Positions 35,023 through 43,190 of a stretch of 64,000 bases of DNA are shown here, one piece after another. The translations under genes were made by a program, and so were the position numbers. Source of the stretch: JBGSQR01 sp964509295 (GTDB taxonomy: Bacteria > Desulfobacterota > Desulfuromonadia > Geobacterales > Pseudopelobacteraceae); assembly GCA_964509295.1 (NCBI GenBank), contig CAZDWS010000003.1, positions 186,001 through 250,000 on the forward strand, written 5' to 3'. Position 1 is the stretch's first letter. Each line of letters starts with the position of its first letter. The notes under the pieces are model-generated. The model ran no database searches. It was not told where the DNA came from and saw only the letters and a list, made by a program, of their open reading frames with translations.

Positions 35023-36369
35023 TTATGAAGACTTGCGGGGCCTTTGCCCTCCGGAGTCTTTGTCTCGTCCTCTGAAAATCAGCCGTAGAGGAGTACCATT
35101 AAATCCAAAGGCTTCGCGAAACTTGTTTACAAGATAACGTTCATAAGAGAAATGAATGCTATCAGGCTGATTGGTAAAGATGACAAATGTTGGTGGCCGG
35201 GTTGTTACCTGAGTAGAAAAGTAAAACTTTACACGACGTGCGTTTGCCAACGGTGCGTGATGGGCATCAATGGCTTCTGCAAAAATTCTGTTGAGGTCAG
35301 CAGTGGATACTCGACGGCAATACTGCTCCATAACGTCGTCAACAGCCTCGGTGATTTTGCCGATACGCTGTCCGGTTTTTGCAGAAACAAAGATAATCGG
35401 AGCATAGGCCAGGTATTTAAACCCCATCCTGACTTTTTCAATATAAACACCAAGTGTGGCGTTGTTTTTCTCCAGGGCATCCCACTTGTTAATGACAAAA
35501 ACACAGGCTTTGCCTGCTTCATGTACATAACCTGCAATACGCTCATCCTGCTCGGTAACACCATCTTCAGCATTCAGAACAACCAGAACTACATCGGCAC
35601 GCTCGATACTGCGCAATGCATCCACTACACTGTATTTTTCCAGTTTTTCAGTTGTTTTGCCCTTACGCCTTATGCCTGCAGTATCAATCAGCAGATAAGG
35701 TTTTTTATTACACATAAAAAGTGTATCGACAGAATCTCTTGTAGTACCGGCGGTCGGATTTGCAACAACCCGTTCAAATCCAAGCATACGGTTAACCAGC
35801 GATGATTTACCCACATTCGGACGACCGACAACGGCTATCCTGGTCAACTCTTCAGCCGGTTCAGTTTCATCTGCCGGAGGAAAAACCTCTAAAAGATCAT
35901 CAACTAAATCATTAACTCCACGATTATGTTCTGCTGAAATGGTATAGAGCTGATCAACGCCCAGTGAGTAAAACTCAGCTGATTCGTTTTCCAGCTTATC
36001 GCCATCAACCTTGTTAACCACATAAAAAACCGGCTTTTTAACTCGACGCAGCATGTTGGCCACTTCAATATCTGCCGGAGTCAGACCACTGCGGGCATCC
36101 ATCATGAAAATAATGACGTCCGCCTCCTCAATCGCCAGACTGGACTGTTCACGCATCTGCTGCAGCATGCGATCATCTGTTACCGGCTCGAATCCACCCG
36201 TATCTATCAAAATAAACGGTTTCTCAAAACGGTTGATGGCAGCATAATTACGGTCACGGGTAACACCGGGAGTATCATCCACCATGGCACGACGATGTCC
36301 AAGCAAACGGTTAAACAGAGTTGATTTGCCCACATTCGGGCGGCCGACAAGCGCTACTAAAGGTTTCAT
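35023..36369 (-). CDS. der: Ribosome biogenesis GTPase Der (EngA)
   Basis: A 448-residue protein with two tandem GTPase domains and a C-terminal KH-like domain, needed for 50S subunit maturation. Both domains show G1 (GRPNVGKSTLFN near residue 8; GRPNVGKSSLVN near 180), G3 (DTGG and DTAG) and G4 (NKVD and NKWD). The C-terminal KH-like part ends with the family's RLIFRGRDK. It lies 45 bases after era and 74 before the chemosensory operon. Confidence 0.97.
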   Translation of the reverse strand: MKPLVALVGRPNVGKSTLFNRLLGHRRAMVDDTPGVTRDRNYAAINRFEKPFILIDTGGFEPVTDDRMLQQMREQSSLAIEEADVIIFMMDARSGLTPADIEVANMLRRVKKPVFYVVNKVDGDKLENESAEFYSLGVDQLYTISAEHNRGVNDLVDDLLEVFPPADETEPAEELTRIAVVGRPNVGKSSLVNRMLGFERVVANPTAGTTRDSVDTLFMCNKKPYLLIDTAGIRRKGKTTEKLEKYSVVDALRSIERADVVLVVLNAEDGVTEQDERIAGYVHEAGKACVFVINKWDALEKNNATLGVYIEKVRMGFKYLAYAPIIFVSAKTGQRIGKITEAVDDVMEQYCRRVSTADLNRIFAEAIDAHHAPLANARRVKFYFSTQVTTRPPTFVIFTNQPDSIHFSYERYLVNKFREAFGFNGTPLRLIFRGRDKDSGGQRPRKSS

Positions 36370-36414
36370 AATATCCTAACAAAATATTGATTTATAACAA
36401 TAATAAACTAAATA

Positions 36415-37305
36415 CTACTCGTAACCAAATTCTCTGAGTTTGGATGTACGTTCACTCCAGTTTTCTTCTATCTTAACAAATAATTCCAGAAAAACACGGG
36501 TTCCCAGAAGTCTCTCAATATCATATCTGGCCTGGGTACCGATCTTTTTCAGCATTTCTCCACGCTTACCGATGACTATACCCTTCTGGGTTGCCCTCTC
36601 TAGAGAAATTGCAGCTGTGATGGCAATAACACCATTTTCCCGCTCTGTGAATGACTCCACAATAACAGCCGTAGAATAAGGAATCTCATCACGGGTCAAT
36701 CTGAATATTTTTTCGCGGATCATCTCCGCGACAATAAATTTTTCCGGCATATCTGTCAGAATATCATCAGGAAAGAGCTGTGGCCCCTCTGGAAGATAAG
36801 TTGTAATCATTTCCACCAGATGTTCCACACCATCACCGTCACCGGCTGAGAAAGGAATAATTTCCCTGAATGAGTGCAATGTTGACCAGGCGGCAATTTT
36901 GTCCAGCAACTGCCGTTTATCAGATAACAGGTCAACTTTGTTTAGACCAAGAATCACAGGTGTTTTCACATTGGTCAAAATATCCTTGACCAGCTTTTCA
37001 TCAACAGCAGCAGTGGAGTCAACAACCAGCAGAAGAACATCAACACCGCTGATGGCTGACATGGCCACATCCACCATGCTTTTATTCAAACGGGAGTTAC
37101 TGACATGAATTCCAGGGGTATCAATAAACACAATCTGCCCGTTGTCAACATTGTGAATGCCCTGAATACGATTACGGGTTGTCTGTGGTTTATCAGAAGT
37201 AATGACTATCTTTTCACCGATAATCCGGTTGAGCAGAGTCGACTTACCAACATTCGGACGTCCGACAATAGAGACAAATCCAGATTTAAAATTCTTGTTT
37301 TTCAT
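36415..37305 (-). CDS. era: GTPase Era
   Basis: A 296-residue GTPase that binds 16S rRNA and controls 30S maturation. The N-terminal G domain has G1 GRPNVGKSTLLN (about residues 15-26), DTPG near 60 and NKVD near 123. The C-terminal type II KH domain carries GIVIGKRGEMLKKIG near residue 247. The next gene in the transcript is der, so two ribosome-assembly GTPases are grouped. Confidence 0.97.
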   Translation of the reverse strand: MKNKNFKSGFVSIVGRPNVGKSTLLNRIIGEKIVITSDKPQTTRNRIQGIHNVDNGQIVFIDTPGIHVSNSRLNKSMVDVAMSAISGVDVLLLVVDSTAAVDEKLVKDILTNVKTPVILGLNKVDLLSDKRQLLDKIAAWSTLHSFREIIPFSAGDGDGVEHLVEMITTYLPEGPQLFPDDILTDMPEKFIVAEMIREKIFRLTRDEIPYSTAVIVESFTERENGVIAITAAISLERATQKGIVIGKRGEMLKKIGTQARYDIERLLGTRVFLELFVKIEENWSERTSKLREFGYE

Positions 37306-37331
37306 ATTATTACACTCACACCCTTCATGTA

Positions 37332-39005
37332 TTACTTTTTAGACCAATTATCCTTCAACGTAACAATACGATTAAAAACAAGCTGATTACTGCTGGAGTC
37401 TTTTGGATCCTGCCTGAAATAACCAAGACGCTCGAACTGCAGACGTATTTCACTATCAGTCTGGGTTAAGCCTGTCTCAAGCTTACACCCCTGGAGCGTT
37501 TCGATTGAAAGCGGATTGAGGAACTGTTTGTAATCGGCTCCGCCCCTGTCCGGATTCGGGTCGGTAAACAACCGGTCAAACAGACGTACTTCTGCATCAA
37601 CTGAATTTGATGCCGAGACCCAGTGAATGGTCCCTTTGATTTTTCTGCCATCTGCCGCAGAACCTCCGCGTGACTCAGGATCATAGTCACAATGAACTTC
37701 CACTATTATACCATTATCATCCCTGATAACACCTGTACAACGAACGATATAAGCATAGCGCAATCTCACTTCAGCACCAGGAGTCATGCGAAAAAAACCT
37801 TTTGGGGCATTTTCCATAAAATCATCCTGTTCAATAAAAATTTCTCTGGAAAAAATGACCTTACGACTGCCCATTTCAGGCTTTTGCGGATGATTTTGAG
37901 CTTCAAACTCTTCAATCTGCCCTTCCGGGTAATTATTAATAACCACTCTTACGGGCCGCAACACCGCCATGGCACGAGGCGCCTTTTCATTCAGGTCCTC
38001 CCGGACACACTCTTCCAGAACAGAGACATCAATCCATGAATCACTTCTTCCAACCCCGATTCTCTCACAGAAGGTGCGTATTGCCTCGGGAGTATAGCCA
38101 AGTCGCTTAATACCCATAATCGTCGGCATGCGCGGATCATCCCAACCATTGACAATTCCCTGGGTAACCAGTTCATGCAGCTTGCGCTTACTCATTACGG
38201 TATATGTCAGATTGAGACGTGAAAATTCATACTGGCGCGGCTTGCAAGGAACCGGTAAATTTTCCAGAAACCATTCATAAAGAGGTTTGTGATCCTCAAA
38301 CTCCAGTGTACAGATTGAGTGAGTTATGCCCTCAATGGCATCAGACTGGCCGTGGGCAAAATCATACATTGGATAAATACACCATTTATTGCCCACATGG
38401 GGATGTGGAGCATGAATAATACGATACAGCACCGGATCACGCAGGTTCATATTGGGTGCAGCCATATCTATTTTGGCTCTGAGAACTTTAGCCCCATCCG
38501 GGAAAACACCAGCTTTCATCTGACGGAACAGCTCCAAATTCTCTTCAACCGAACGGTTACGATAAGGACTTTCCTTGCCCGGCTCTATCAAAGTACCACG
38601 GTAGGAACGCATTTCATCAGCAGTAAGGTCCTCAACATAAGCCTTGCTTTGTGAAATCAGATATTCAGCCCAGTCATAAAGTTGCTCAAAATAATCCGAG
38701 GCATAGTAAAGATGTTCACCCCAGTCAAAACCAAGCCAACTTACGCTTTCCTTGATTGATTCAATATACTCAAGCTCTTCCTTGGCCGGATTGGTATCAT
38801 CAAAACGGAGGTGGCAATCACCGCCAAAATCACGAGCCAGACCAAAATTAAGACAAATCGATTTGGCATGACCTATATGAAGATATCCATTCGGTTCCGG
38901 CGGAAATCGGGTTATTATTTTGTTATGCCGATTGTTTTTAAGATCTTCATCAATTATCGTGCGTAAAAAATTATTGAGTACCGGGGTTGCAACATCACTG
39001 GACAT
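37332..39005 (-). CDS. glnS: Glutaminyl-tRNA synthetase
   Basis: A 557-residue class I synthetase. The HIGH motif is FPPEPNGYLHIGHAKS (about residues 31-46), and the KMSKS equivalent is VMSKRKL near 270. The length and the two C-terminal beta-barrel anticodon-binding domains are those of GlnRS. The glutaminyl-specific N-terminal segment distinguishes it from GltX. In most non-proteobacterial lineages Gln-tRNA is made by GatCAB, so a GlnRS here fits the proteobacterial or desulfobacterial affinity. It is 27 bases downstream of miaB and 26 upstream of era. Confidence 0.96.
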   Translation of the reverse strand: MSSDVATPVLNNFLRTIIDEDLKNNRHNKIITRFPPEPNGYLHIGHAKSICLNFGLARDFGGDCHLRFDDTNPAKEELEYIESIKESVSWLGFDWGEHLYYASDYFEQLYDWAEYLISQSKAYVEDLTADEMRSYRGTLIEPGKESPYRNRSVEENLELFRQMKAGVFPDGAKVLRAKIDMAAPNMNLRDPVLYRIIHAPHPHVGNKWCIYPMYDFAHGQSDAIEGITHSICTLEFEDHKPLYEWFLENLPVPCKPRQYEFSRLNLTYTVMSKRKLHELVTQGIVNGWDDPRMPTIMGIKRLGYTPEAIRTFCERIGVGRSDSWIDVSVLEECVREDLNEKAPRAMAVLRPVRVVINNYPEGQIEEFEAQNHPQKPEMGSRKVIFSREIFIEQDDFMENAPKGFFRMTPGAEVRLRYAYIVRCTGVIRDDNGIIVEVHCDYDPESRGGSAADGRKIKGTIHWVSASNSVDAEVRLFDRLFTDPNPDRGGADYKQFLNPLSIETLQGCKLETGLTQTDSEIRLQFERLGYFRQDPKDSSSNQLVFNRIVTLKDNWSKK

Positions 39006-39032
39006 ATATGCCTCTCAATAAAATAAAATTAT

Positions 39033-40352
39033 CTATGGAATTATCTCACCCAGAAGAGAATTCTGGTAAGCATTAATGATACGCACATCTACAAACTGAC
39101 CTTTAAGATTAATATCGCCGTCAAAGTTTACTGTTCGGCCGTTATCTGCCTTGCCGGAAATCTGCCCTGGATTCCTGCCTGAACCTTCAACCATGACAGT
39201 TTGAATCGTGCCTACAAAAGATTTACTGATCTCCAGCGTTATCATCTTCTGAAGCTTTTGAAGCTTCTCAAGTCTGAGCTGTTTTTGAGCATCGGAAAGA
39301 TCATCCGTAAATCCAGCGGCCTTGGTTCCTGGTCTGGCTGAATAGGCAAAGTAAAACAGATCCGTAAAGCGTACTTCCTGAATCAGACTTAGCGTGTCCT
39401 CGAAATCCTGCTCAGTTTCTCCGGGAAAACCGATAATCATGTCACCGGTAATAGCAATACCCGGGCGTACAGCCTTGAGTGCCCTTATCCTGTCCAGATA
39501 CTCTTCACGGGTATAACCACGATTCATAAGGGCAAGCACGTGATTACTTCCAGCCTGTGCCGGAAGATGAACCTGTCCGCTCAAACTTTTAACATCTGCA
39601 TAACAGGCAATCAGCTCATCCGACATATCTTTGGGGTGAGATGTGACAAAACGGATGCGCTTGACTCCGTCAACACTGTCTACCAACCTGATCAACTGTG
39701 CAAAAGACGGCTCACCCTTCCTGTCTTTACCGTAAGAGTTAACGTTCTGCCCCAGAAGTATAATCTCTTGAACTCCGTTGGCTGCAAGTTGTCGTACTTC
39801 ACTAAGAATCTCTTCCGAACGTCGACTTACCTCGCGTCCACGTACATAAGGAACAATACAGTATGAGCAGTAATTATCACATCCCTGGATAACAGTAACA
39901 AAACTGCTTAGACGATTCCCTCCATCAAAGGACGGGAAAAGATCAAGACGCTGTTCATTATCAACAAAGGAGGTTTCACAACAATGCTGCCCCTTTTCGG
40001 CAGCCAGAACCATGTCTGTAAGCCGGTGCAGGTTATGAGTACCGAATACAATATCAAGCCAGCGAAACTTTTTCTGTAAAGCCTGACCTTCCTGCTGGGC
40101 AACGCAACCACCAACACCTATGATCAGTTTCTTATTTGCATTTTTGAATACTTTCAGATTCAAGAGACGACGATAAACCTTTTCTTCTGCACCACCACGC
40201 ACACTGCAGGTGTTCATAAGAATCATATCAGCTTTTGCCGGATTGTCCGTTGGCAGATAACCAATAGCTGCCATCATGGTGAAAATTCTATCCGAATCAT
40301 TCACATTCATCTGGCAGCCGTATGTTTCTATGTATAAGTGTTTTTTTCTCAT
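39033..40352 (-). CDS. miaB: tRNA-2-methylthio-N6-dimethylallyladenosine synthase
   Basis: About 439 residues; a radical SAM methylthiotransferase that adds 2-methylthio to i6A37 of tRNA. The N-terminal UPF0004 domain has the auxiliary-cluster cysteines (IETYGCQMN, MNTCSVR and GVGGCVAQ). The radical SAM motif is QGCDNYCSYCIVPYVRGRE near residue 160. A TRAM domain closes the protein. I chose the ATG at 40352 (MRKKHLYIETYGC), which matches the family N-terminus; the frame is also open to a TTG at 40394. No strong Shine-Dalgarno is visible. It probably heads a miaB-glnS-era-der transcript. Confidence 0.94.
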   Translation of the reverse strand: MRKKHLYIETYGCQMNVNDSDRIFTMMAAIGYLPTDNPAKADMILMNTCSVRGGAEEKVYRRLLNLKVFKNANKKLIIGVGGCVAQQEGQALQKKFRWLDIVFGTHNLHRLTDMVLAAEKGQHCCETSFVDNEQRLDLFPSFDGGNRLSSFVTVIQGCDNYCSYCIVPYVRGREVSRRSEEILSEVRQLAANGVQEIILLGQNVNSYGKDRKGEPSFAQLIRLVDSVDGVKRIRFVTSHPKDMSDELIACYADVKSLSGQVHLPAQAGSNHVLALMNRGYTREEYLDRIRALKAVRPGIAITGDMIIGFPGETEQDFEDTLSLIQEVRFTDLFYFAYSARPGTKAAGFTDDLSDAQKQLRLEKLQKLQKMITLEISKSFVGTIQTVMVEGSGRNPGQISGKADNGRTVNFDGDINLKGQFVDVRIINAYQNSLLGEIIP

Positions 40353-40469
40353 GACTAACTTTTTAATATACTTAACAAACTGCTTGATAGTCAATCAAAT
40401 AGGGAGCTTTTATCATTAAACAATGAAATACTTATTTGTAAATCTACCATTAAAACAATTTTCCGTCCC

Positions 40470-40504
40470 AATTGACAAATCTGACAACATCTGTATTGTC
40501 AATT
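40470..40504. promoter_or_regulatory. Inverted repeat with overlapping promoter, miaB / HAD gene
   Basis: Perfect 9-base arms AATTGACAA (40470-40478) and TTGTCAATT (40496-40504), with a further TGACAA at 40482-40487. On the plus strand TTGACA (40472-40477), 16 bases, TATTGT (40494-40499) reads as a promoter; the minus strand also has TTGACA. The site lies between divergent genes and could be an operator. Confidence 0.45.
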
Positions 40505-40570
40505 AAATAAGATCTGTACAGTTAACCGACAGAGATTAGGTTTAAAAATCAATTTATAAGAGTGATCAAC

Positions 40571-41254
40571 ATGAAAATTATATGGAACGAAATTGATACG
40601 GTGTTTTTAGATATGGATGGCACTTTGCTTGACAGGCATTTTGACGACCACTTTTGGCTGGAGCACGTTCCAAAACGCTGGGCCGCAAAAAACGGTACAA
40701 CCATTGAGTTTGCCCGGGAACATCTTTATAACCTTTTCAGATCACAGGAAAATACTCTTAACTGGACAGACCTGGACTATTGGAGCGATCGACTACAACT
40801 GGACATTCCCATATTAAAAAAAGAGGTCGAGCACCTGATAGCTGTCCATCCGTTTGTCATAGAATTTCTGTTATTTCTGAGACAACATGGTAAATCGATC
40901 TGGCTGGTGACAAATGCCCACTCTAAAACACTGGACCTGAAACTTAAAAAAACAGTAATCGGACCATATTTTGACGGCATTATTTCTGCACACCAGGTTG
41001 GACTGCCTAAAGAAGATGAGCTGTTTTGGGAGAAACTACAAAAATTTATTACCTACATTCCTGAAAGAACAATGCTTGGCGAAGACAGTGAAACCAACCT
41101 GAAAACCGCTGAAAAGTTTGGCATAAAATATCTGATTTATGTATCAAGATACAGTTCAAAAATCCTGCCCAGGACTTCAACTGAATTTGCTTCTATACAG
41201 TATTTCAGCCAACTCATACCACCCGACAACTCATTACTCGAAATCAACATTTAA
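40571..41254 (+). CDS. HAD-family nucleotidase, YrfG-like (GMP/IMP 5'-nucleotidase)
   Basis: About 227 residues of the haloacid dehalogenase superfamily. Motif I is VFLDMDGTLLD (nucleophile Asp in about residues 11-21), motif II is VTNAHSKTLDLK near 111, the lysine of motif III lies in LPKEDELFW, and motif IV is LGEDSETNLKTAEKFG near 175. The opening HFDDHFWLEHVP is as I remember it for E. coli YrfG, which dephosphorylates GMP and IMP. ATG at 40571 is preferred; a GTG at 40562 is in frame. It stands alone, divergent from miaB. Confidence 0.85.
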   Translation: MKIIWNEIDTVFLDMDGTLLDRHFDDHFWLEHVPKRWAAKNGTTIEFAREHLYNLFRSQENTLNWTDLDYWSDRLQLDIPILKKEVEHLIAVHPFVIEFLLFLRQHGKSIWLVTNAHSKTLDLKLKKTVIGPYFDGIISAHQVGLPKEDELFWEKLQKFITYIPERTMLGEDSETNLKTAEKFGIKYLIYVSRYSSKILPRTSTEFASIQYFSQLIPPDNSLLEINI

Positions 41255-41284
41255 CGACGCAACCGGCAAACATCAAAGCCTGAT

Positions 41285-41329
41285 ACAAAAAAGCAGTAGA
41301 TGACAAAAAAAATCTTGCCACCTACTGCT
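41285..41329 (-). terminator. Terminator after the YtxH gene
   Basis: On the minus strand AGCAGTAG plus an inner GTGGCAA pair with TTGTCAT and CTACTGCT, giving a 15-bp stem with two G-U pairs and an 8-base loop, followed by TTTTT. It lies in the gap between the convergent HAD and YtxH genes and may serve both. Confidence 0.78.
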
Positions 41330-41361
41330 CTGATGTTTAGTAAACGAAGTAAGAAATTTAC

Positions 41362-41703
41362 TCAGGCTCTGGTTAGTTTGGTGCGAAATTTTTCAAGTTT
41401 AGAGGCACCCTCTTCAATCAACCTGATTAAATCCTTTCTTGCGCCAACTGTAACCTCTTTCCCCTTATCCATCAGATCTTCGGTTTTTTCTTCAATTGTA
41501 TCAACCAGATCAAGGATGTTTTCAGAAAGATCTTCTACAGCTTCTTCAGCTTTGGATTTAACTTTTTTAGCGCTTCTGTAAAGTTCACGACGGGTTTTTT
41601 CTCCTGACTGCGGAGCAAACAACAAAGCCACTCCTGCCCCTATAATACCACCAGCCACCATTAAAATTGCTGCTGCAGCAATTCTGTTATCTTTTTCTCC
41701 CAT
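41362..41703 (-). CDS. YtxH domain-containing protein
   Basis: A 113-residue protein with one membrane segment (about residues 9-32, ILMVAGGIIGAGVALLFAP) ending in the APQSGEKTRREL motif that defines YtxH proteins. A long charged, amphipathic helix follows, rich in Lys and Glu (about 40-110), and is probably a coiled coil. YtxH proteins are often stress-linked in Bacillus; their biochemical role is unknown. It has a good AAGGAGG ribosome-binding site and its own terminator, so it is probably monocistronic. Confidence 0.88.
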   Translation of the reverse strand: MGEKDNRIAAAAILMVAGGIIGAGVALLFAPQSGEKTRRELYRSAKKVKSKAEEAVEDLSENILDLVDTIEEKTEDLMDKGKEVTVGARKDLIRLIEEGASKLEKFRTKLTRA

Positions 41704-41810
41704 AACAACCTCCTTAACTTATTTTTATGATTCTATTGTATCTCAATACTGCGAAAATTATAGCTATTATTTTTTACAACAACAATTTACATAATATTTT
41801 CAGCCGGCAC

Positions 41811-41839
41811 AAATAAAAGACTATTATTGTCTTTTATTT
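41811..41839. repeat. AT-rich 11-bp inverted repeat upstream of flavoprotein gene
   Basis: Perfect arms 41811-41821 (AAATAAAAGAC) and 41829-41839 around a 7-base loop, 49 bases before the flavoprotein start. It could be an operator or an attenuator hairpin; there is no T-run directly after it apart from TTTAAATT. Confidence 0.45.
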
Positions 41840-41888
41840 TTAAATTAGCCATGATATTTTTATTAATAGACAAATTTGGAGGAATAAA

Positions 41889-42989
41889 ATGGATAAGTTA
41901 TACGATGTAATAATAGTAGGTGGTGGACCTGGTGGACTGTCTGCAGCGTATCTTTGTCATAAAGCCGGACTGTCATACCTGTTACTTGAATCCGGTAAGA
42001 ATGCTTTTCAGGGAATCTCCAACACATACCCTCAAGGAAAGCTTGTCTACGCAACAAAACCGAAGGATGCTCCAGATCCATTCCTTGTTGAAGAGTTAAG
42101 ACCACCGGAAAAACCGGTCACAGTAGAAACCTATCTGCAGTATATTCAGGATTTTATCTTAAATGAAAAAATCAATATTCTGACTGAAGTGTCTATGGAA
42201 GAAGTAAAGGATGAACGTCACGGCTTAACCGTTATCAGCAATAAAGGAAGTTTTAAAGCCAGACAGGTGCTGCTTGCATTTGGCAGCAGCACACCGCGTG
42301 AACTGCTGGTTTATGGTGATGCAAAGATGGTTGCCAAAAATGTGGAAGATACCAGTGCTTATATCGGCATTAAAACTCTGGTTATTGGCGGCGGCAACAC
42401 AGCTGCCGATATTATCATCAGTATTCTGAAAGCCAAACGTGAGGCGAATGACACACAGCCGGTATTCTGGGCCCACAAAGCAGAGACATTCAGTGTTAAT
42501 AAAGAAACAGCTCAACGACTTGGTGAAGAAATTCTTCTTGGTGGAAATATCCGTCTGCTGCCCGGGGCAACTCCACGTATCGGTGAGGTTGACGACGAAG
42601 GCGTAGAACGACTGGTTATCCGAATCAACACCTTTAAGCAACCTGATGGTATTGATCTGTCTCACTCTCTCAGCTTCCCCATGAAAAATGTTATCGCATG
42701 TATCGGTTCACAGGGACCGGTTCCCATATTCAATAAAATAGGTATTCAGACTATCGCCTGTACCGGAAGTGTCTGCAAGATTGCTAAAGAAGGAGAAAGC
42801 CTGTTGCTGTTGACAGCTGATTTTGAATCAACCCGTAAGGGCATCTATGTAATCGGCGGCGCCATATCCCCTGTTTACATGAAAATAAGTGAAGGAGCCA
42901 TTACGGAAGAAAAACATCCTAACCTGATCTATACGGCAATTAACGATGCTTTCCATGCGGTTGAAGCAATAAAGAAAAAACTGAAATAG
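41889..42989 (+). CDS. YpdA/thioredoxin reductase-like FAD-NAD(P)H oxidoreductase
   Basis: A 366-residue two-dinucleotide-binding flavoprotein. The FAD motif is VIIVGGGPGGLSAAYL (about residues 8-23), the NAD(P)H motif is TLVIGGGNTAADIII (about 161-175), and the FAD C-terminal segment is GIYVIGGAISP. The redox CxxC pair of thioredoxin reductase is absent, as in YpdA bacillithiol disulfide reductase and ferredoxin/flavodoxin-NADP reductases of the same fold. The substrate is therefore unknown; deltaproteobacteria are not known for bacillithiol, so a different low-molecular-weight thiol or an electron carrier is possible. GGAGG lies just upstream of the ATG. A strong terminator follows. Confidence 0.82.
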   Translation: MDKLYDVIIVGGGPGGLSAAYLCHKAGLSYLLLESGKNAFQGISNTYPQGKLVYATKPKDAPDPFLVEELRPPEKPVTVETYLQYIQDFILNEKINILTEVSMEEVKDERHGLTVISNKGSFKARQVLLAFGSSTPRELLVYGDAKMVAKNVEDTSAYIGIKTLVIGGGNTAADIIISILKAKREANDTQPVFWAHKAETFSVNKETAQRLGEEILLGGNIRLLPGATPRIGEVDDEGVERLVIRINTFKQPDGIDLSHSLSFPMKNVIACIGSQGPVPIFNKIGIQTIACTGSVCKIAKEGESLLLLTADFESTRKGIYVIGGAISPVYMKISEGAITEEKHPNLIYTAINDAFHAVEAIKKKLK

Positions 42990-43019
42990 CACTTGCGAGT
43001 GACATAGTACTTCCTTTAC

Positions 43020-43067
43020 ATGTCTGCCTGTCCTGATATTTACAATCAGCAGGCAGACATTTTTTTG
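43020..43067 (+). terminator. Rho-independent terminator after the flavoprotein gene
   Basis: Perfect 11-bp stem, 43020-43030 pairing with 43050-43060, with an inner CTGAT/ATCAG, followed by a T-run at 43061-43066. Confidence 0.87.
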
Positions 43068-43126
43068 TTCATCAGGATGATTACCGGTTCACGGCAAAAT
43101 TTTATGCTCAGCACCAGCTTCATCCC

Positions 43127-43156
43127 CTTGAAATTTCCAAACCGAATGCTTAGTTT
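43127..43156 (+). promoter_or_regulatory. Candidate heat-shock or sigma70 promoter for htpG
   Basis: CTTGAAA (43127-43133) matches the sigma32 -35 box exactly, but no good CCCCAT-type -10 follows. The sigma70 reading TTGAAA, 17 bases, TAGTTT also fits. An AAGGAG lies 10 bases before the start codon. Confidence 0.4.
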
Positions 43157-43190
43157 ATAAATAACAACTTTCCCAAGGAGACTTATCAGT

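Noticed and set aside
35152..35805. A 217-codon open frame on the plus strand inside der
   Set aside because: Antisense to both GTPase domains of Der; its composition reflects the opposite strand.
41268..41338. Outer 8-bp inverted repeat (41268-41275 with 41331-41338) around the YtxH terminator as a separate element
   Set aside because: The spacing to the inner stem is lopsided (16 versus 1 base) and the inner stem alone explains termination.
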